Part shown: positions 60,704 through 64,000 of the stretch, piece by piece
How positions within the stretch are numbered: the stretch's first letter is position 1
How the letters are laid out: every line of letters begins with the position of its first letter
Assembly: GCA_937982565.1 (NCBI GenBank)
Contig: CALJLN010000045.1
Coordinates: 66,552-130,551 of the forward strand
Direction of reading: 5' to 3'
DNA: 64,000 bases
Source: UBA2421 sp002343075
GTDB lineage: Bacteria; Planctomycetota; Phycisphaerae; Tepidisphaerales; Tepidisphaeraceae
Position numbers and translations under genes: made by a program
The notes under the pieces: generated by a model
What the model was told of the DNA's origin: nothing
Seen by the model: only the letters and a program-made list of their open reading frames with translations
Database searches by the model: none

Positions 60704-61783
60704 ATGTCTCGATTCATCCCGGAGATGCTCGAACCGCGCACGCTGATGTGCGACGTTCACCAACTGGAACTCGCCCGCGTGCCGACCGCGGCGAACTTTG
60801 CGCTGTTTGCCGCCGATGCCGCCGCCGCTGAAGTCATCGCCCCGCTGGAGGTGGCCGCACCCACAACCTCGGCCACCCCGATTACGTGGTCGGTCAGGAA
60901 GTCGATGCCGCAGAAGCGCGAAGAAGGCGCGTCGGCGGTGCTCAACGGCAAGCTCTACGTTTTTGGCGGTTTCTACGACTATACCTTCAACGGCACCGGC
61001 CGAACCGATGCCTACGACCCGGCCACCAATACCTGGCAGCAGCGCGCCACCATCCCCGAAGCCATCACCCACGCCCCGGCGCTGGTCATCAACGGCGAAG
61101 CGTGGCTGTTCGGCGGCTATGTCGGGAAAGATCCCGGTCCGGCCACCAGAAAGGTTTATATCTACAACCCCACCTCCAACCAATGGCGGCGCGGACCCGA
61201 TATGCCCGCGGCGCGGGGTGCGGGGGCGGCGGCGCAAGTGGGCAACACGGTCTACTTCTTCGGCGGGCGCAACTTGTCGCGCACCTACGACGTTCCCGAA
61301 ACCTACGCCCTCAATCTCTCCACAAAAACATGGTCGATCAAAGCCAGCCTCCCCAACCCGCGGAACCACATCTCCGCCGCCGTCGTTAATGGGCAGGTGT
61401 ACGCCGTCGGCGGGCAGTGGAAAGAGGCCAGCCTGGCCGTCAACCAAAGCGACGTGCACCGATACAACCCCTCAAGCAACACCTGGACAAAGGTTGCCTC
61501 GCTCCCGCAGAAGATGAGCCATAACTTCGCATCAACCTTCACGTTTAACAACCGCATCGTCGTCGCCGGCGGCGAGGTGAGCCACAACGTCTCCACAGCC
61601 AAGGTGTTCACCTACAACCCCTCCAGCAATAGCTGGAAACAGGTGGGCAACCTCCCGGCCGCCCGCAGGGCAGGGCAGGCAGGCATCATCAACGGCAAGC
61701 TGTATTTCGCCGGTGGCTCAATCGTGGGAAGCCAGAAAACCGACGTCTGGATGAGCAACTCGCTCAGCGCAGTCGTCGTCTAG
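60704..61783 (+). CDS. LEPR-XLL kelch-repeat beta-propeller protein (copy 2)
   Basis: A protein of 359 residues closely related to the upstream gene over its full length: same signal variant (MLEPRTLMC), same order of kelch repeats and several stretches identical, for example EGASAVLNGKLYVFGG and EAITHA. AAGGGAAG precedes the start. The main differences are in the first 60 residues and the last loop, so it arose by a tandem duplication and has drifted. Both copies keep the C-terminal SIVGSQKTDVWMS. Confidence 0.88.
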   Translation: MSRFIPEMLEPRTLMCDVHQLELARVPTAANFALFAADAAAAEVIAPLEVAAPTTSATPITWSVRKSMPQKREEGASAVLNGKLYVFGGFYDYTFNGTGRTDAYDPATNTWQQRATIPEAITHAPALVINGEAWLFGGYVGKDPGPATRKVYIYNPTSNQWRRGPDMPAARGAGAAAQVGNTVYFFGGRNLSRTYDVPETYALNLSTKTWSIKASLPNPRNHISAAVVNGQVYAVGGQWKEASLAVNQSDVHRYNPSSNTWTKVASLPQKMSHNFASTFTFNNRIVVAGGEVSHNVSTAKVFTYNPSSNSWKQVGNLPAARRAGQAGIINGKLYFAGGSIVGSQKTDVWMSNSLSAVVV

Positions 61784-61791
61784 CACAACGC

Positions 61792-61827
61792 TTGATACAC
61801 CGCCTGATACACCGCCTGATAAGCCGC
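61792..61827 (+). repeat. Three 12-bp direct repeats after the second kelch gene
   Basis: TTGATACACCGC, CTGATACACCGC and CTGATAAGCCGC follow each other from 61792. They begin 9 bp after the stop codon and lie in the 205-bp gap before the RTX gene. No stem or T-tract. Confidence 0.75.
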
Positions 61828-61988
61828 CCCATGCACGCTCGGAAACGTGGCCGCACGAGACGCCAATGCCTGCACCGCCGCGCAGCGACCCGCAGTCAGG
61901 AATGCATCGCGTCCGCGGCACATTCGAGCTTACGAGGTTTCATCACCGATCGCTCGGACTTTGCGGCAGGTCAAAGGCACCCGCGGTT

Positions 61989-63620
61989 TCACACGAACAC
62001 CTCAATCCCGTCCACAACATCCTTCACCGCCGCCGAGTTGTCTCGGCGGGCGCGGTCGACGGCGTTTGTTGACGTGGCGTTGGGGCCGTAGGTGGCGTGG
62101 AGGATGGCTTCGGGTGTGTTGTTGGCAGCACGGCTGGATTTGTTGTCGATGTCGAGGATGAAATCGCGCCCGCCGCCGCCGTCGATTACCTCGTTGCCCG
62201 GTCCGCCGACGAGCAAATCGCCGCCCGGCCCGCCGAGGAGGGTGTCGTCGCCCGGGCCGCCGAAGAGTTGGTCGCGCCCGTCGCCGCCGTCGAGGTGGTC
62301 GTTGCCTTCGCCGCCGAAAAGTGTGTCGTTGCCGTCTCCGCCGGAGAGCAAATCGTGGCCATCCACCCCGTCGAGGTAATCGTTGCCCTCGCCGCCGATG
62401 AGGGTGTCGTTCATGTTGAACGATGGAAACTGCTCACCGATCAGCACGTCGTTCCCGTCACCGCCGTCCAGAATGTCGGGACCGACTCCGCCGAGCAGCG
62501 TGTCGTCACCGGATTCGCCCAACAGTGTGCCGAAATCTGTTCCAAATGCGTCGATCAGGTCGTCGCCTTCGCCGCCTTTGAGCAGGTGGCGTGCGTTGCC
62601 GCCGCCGCCGAGTGTTCGAATGGTGTCGTTTCCATCACCCCCTAGAATGGTAACACCCTCAAATGCCGCAGAAGTTAGCACGTTGTCTAGCTCATTGCCC
62701 AAAAGGGTGTAGTTTCCGGCTCCAGTCGGTCCGTGCAGTTCCTCAACACCGGCATAGGCGCGGAATACCTCCTCGCCGGTGCCATTGAAGTTTTCGGCGC
62801 TGGCGTCGTGAATGTCGTAACCTTCGCCGAGGTCGACGAACACGTCGCTCTGCGCCGGGATGAAGGTCCGGTCGTCGATGTAATCGTCGCCTGCCCCGCC
62901 TAGGATTGAGTCAACGCGGCCTTGAATCACGAAGCGATCATCGCCCTCGCCCCCGATCAATGCGATGGCAGGGCCGGGGCCAAGCGAAGACGTTTGTAGA
63001 TCGGCAAACTGGTCGTTACCCCCGCGACCTTCCACGGTGATAACGCTTCCTGGATAATCTTGAGCGTCGCCGATGACTTGATCATCTCCACTAGTCAGTA
63101 TTGCTTTCACACTTGTCGGAACTCTCTGGAAAACATCGAATGCAGATCCACCATCGAAATTTGAGGCGGCCCAGTACCATTGTCGAACATCATTGAAAAG
63201 ATCAGAATTGAAGTTAAACCACTCAAACTCTGAATACCGGTAATCGACGATCAGTTCATCGGTCTGCGAATCCAGCCAGTTAAAGCCATCGCCACCAGCC
63301 AAACTATCTGCGGAAAAACCGCCGGTTAGAACATCGTTCCCGGTGCCCCCGTCAATCTCGGCTCGCACAAATGTATTGTTGGTAACTACATCGTTACCGT
63401 CGCCGGAAATGACGGAAATCTGCTGCACCCTTACAAGAGGGAATTCAAAATGCTGGCCGTTCAAGTCCACTGTCAAATGCTCACCGCTTGAATCGATAAC
63501 GATGACATCGGCTTTCGAAGATCCGAAAACTTCAAGGTCGCCCAAAGGTGATAAGACCGCAGAGGTAGACAGCAATTGTCTACGTTCCAGAAGTTCTGCG
63601 CAGTTTAGTCCCTGATTCAT
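61989..63620 (-). CDS. LEPR-XLL exported RTX calcium-binding protein
   Basis: A protein of 543 residues. The signal variant LLERRQLLSTSA lies at residues 10-21. A beta-rich N-terminal part (25-90) is followed by GG-X-G-X-D repeats in two blocks: about 75-120 (ISGDGNDVVTNN, DGGTGNDVLTGG) and about 200-500 (GGEGDDRFVIQG, GGDGNDTLFGGEGND, GGPGDDTLLGGPGGD). The last residues (DRARRDNSAAVKDVVDGIEV) are helical. It is presumably secreted and calcium-dependent. The start at 63620 is used because the upstream 18 bp only offer a TTG. It is the third RTX protein in the window and the only one on the minus strand. Confidence 0.82.
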   Translation of the reverse strand: MNQGLNCAELLERRQLLSTSAVLSPLGDLEVFGSSKADVIVIDSSGEHLTVDLNGQHFEFPLVRVQQISVISGDGNDVVTNNTFVRAEIDGGTGNDVLTGGFSADSLAGGDGFNWLDSQTDELIVDYRYSEFEWFNFNSDLFNDVRQWYWAASNFDGGSAFDVFQRVPTSVKAILTSGDDQVIGDAQDYPGSVITVEGRGGNDQFADLQTSSLGPGPAIALIGGEGDDRFVIQGRVDSILGGAGDDYIDDRTFIPAQSDVFVDLGEGYDIHDASAENFNGTGEEVFRAYAGVEELHGPTGAGNYTLLGNELDNVLTSAAFEGVTILGGDGNDTIRTLGGGGNARHLLKGGEGDDLIDAFGTDFGTLLGESGDDTLLGGVGPDILDGGDGNDVLIGEQFPSFNMNDTLIGGEGNDYLDGVDGHDLLSGGDGNDTLFGGEGNDHLDGGDGRDQLFGGPGDDTLLGGPGGDLLVGGPGNEVIDGGGGRDFILDIDNKSSRAANNTPEAILHATYGPNATSTNAVDRARRDNSAAVKDVVDGIEVFV

Positions 63621-64000
63621 TGTGGAACCTGCTTTCAATTAGGCTTGGGTGAAGATAAAGGGTCAGGAATATTCGATCTGTTCACTCGGTTATTCACAAC
63701 GACCTTTCATGGCTCGACCTCTTCGGCACTGCCCCGGCGGGAGGGTGTTTAGTCTGCTGAACCGGGCCGTCGGGCGGCGGCGGGGTGCGGTTTTGAGTCA
63801 GCAGGACTAAACGTAGACATTTGAAACCCCACGGGCCTGCGGCCCCTTTTTCCCACCCGATCACCCTCGCTTAAACCTCGCGCCTTTCTTCCGGGGTGGA
63901 TCGTCTCATGGATTGGGGGGTTGTCAATGAAAAGAGCGGGGGGGCAGTGGGCAGTGGGCAGGACGGAGTCATGAAGATGGGAACCGAGGCGGCGCTGAGG
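63621..64000. other. Non-coding right end of the window
   Basis: No gene is supported. Near the right edge GGACGGAG precedes an ATG at 63972 that opens MKMGTEAALR and runs off the window; this might be a gene start, but ten residues are too few to judge. The stretch 63720-63800 is a GC-rich region with an imperfect hairpin. Confidence 0.4.

Overview
The window looks like a chromosomal piece of a planctomycete, most likely of class Phycisphaerae (Tepidisphaerales-like). The reasons are a moderately high GC content, several exported proteins that start with LEPR-XLL-type signals (for example ESLEPRRLM, PLEQRRLLA, HSLERRLLLAA), five C-termini of PEP-CTERM type (VPEP...hydrophobic...RRRR), two 'FTLVELLVVIGII' prepilin-like proteins ending in a DGHV motif, delta-60 and RTX repeat proteins, and two ECF sigma factor genes, one of them with a very long C-terminal extension. 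No rRNA, CRISPR array, transposase or phage module was seen. One tRNA, tRNA-Ser(GCU), lies at 57687-57777 on the minus strand. Layout: 0-6.4 kb holds large exported repeat proteins (delta-60/FnIII/beta-helix and RTX) followed by a 21-bp tandem repeat. 6.4-9.9 kb holds small accessory genes: ASCH, Rieske, a MazEF-like pair with an unusually long overlap, cytochrome c, a GT2-GtrA-like glycosyltransferase and a degenerate receiver. 10.2-15.6 kb has a membrane coiled-coil protein with a substrate-binding/OmpA fusion, then a second delta-60/RTX protein. 15.7-25.4 kb contains a prepilin, a methyltransferase, an antitoxin with a broken vapC remnant, ribE, an SDR, an spmA-spmB-LD-carboxypeptidase operon, a sigma-54 activator and a PEP-CTERM gene with a well-formed promoter, 5' hairpin and terminator. 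25.5-31.3 kb is ordinary metabolism (oligopeptidase F, ABC ATPase, hotdog thioesterase, a membrane protein, an FAD amine oxidase). 31.5-44 kb is a secreted polysaccharide-processing island: prepilin, two glycoamylase-like (PF10091) enzymes, two PEP-CTERM proteins, a PEP-CTERM SGNH hydrolase and a discoidin/six-hairpin glycosidase. 44-47.8 kb has a zinc-ribbon membrane protein and eno, an FtsB/DivIC-like gene and tsaB on the minus strand. 47.9-57.6 kb is the regulatory centre: an ECF sigma factor fused in one reading frame to a beta-solenoid and a PEP-CTERM tail, then sdhB, then an ECF sigma / anti-sigma / protease-dead HtrA-PDZ / lipoprotein operon and a divergent prenyltransferase-like toroid protein. 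58-63.6 kb has a TadG-like protein with a LecA-like domain, two tandem LEPR-XLL kelch propellers and a third RTX protein. The most unusual object is the 1098-residue sigma factor-beta-solenoid-PEP-CTERM chain (47864-51160): it would link a transcription factor in the cytoplasm directly to a surface-sorted sensor or matrix domain. Close to it, the ECF operon at 52.4-56.2 kb looks like an envelope-stress circuit built around an inactive protease. Together with the PEP-CTERM and LEPR-XLL cargo, the window reads as a cell-surface and exopolysaccharide region under ECF-type control; this link is an inference from proximity.
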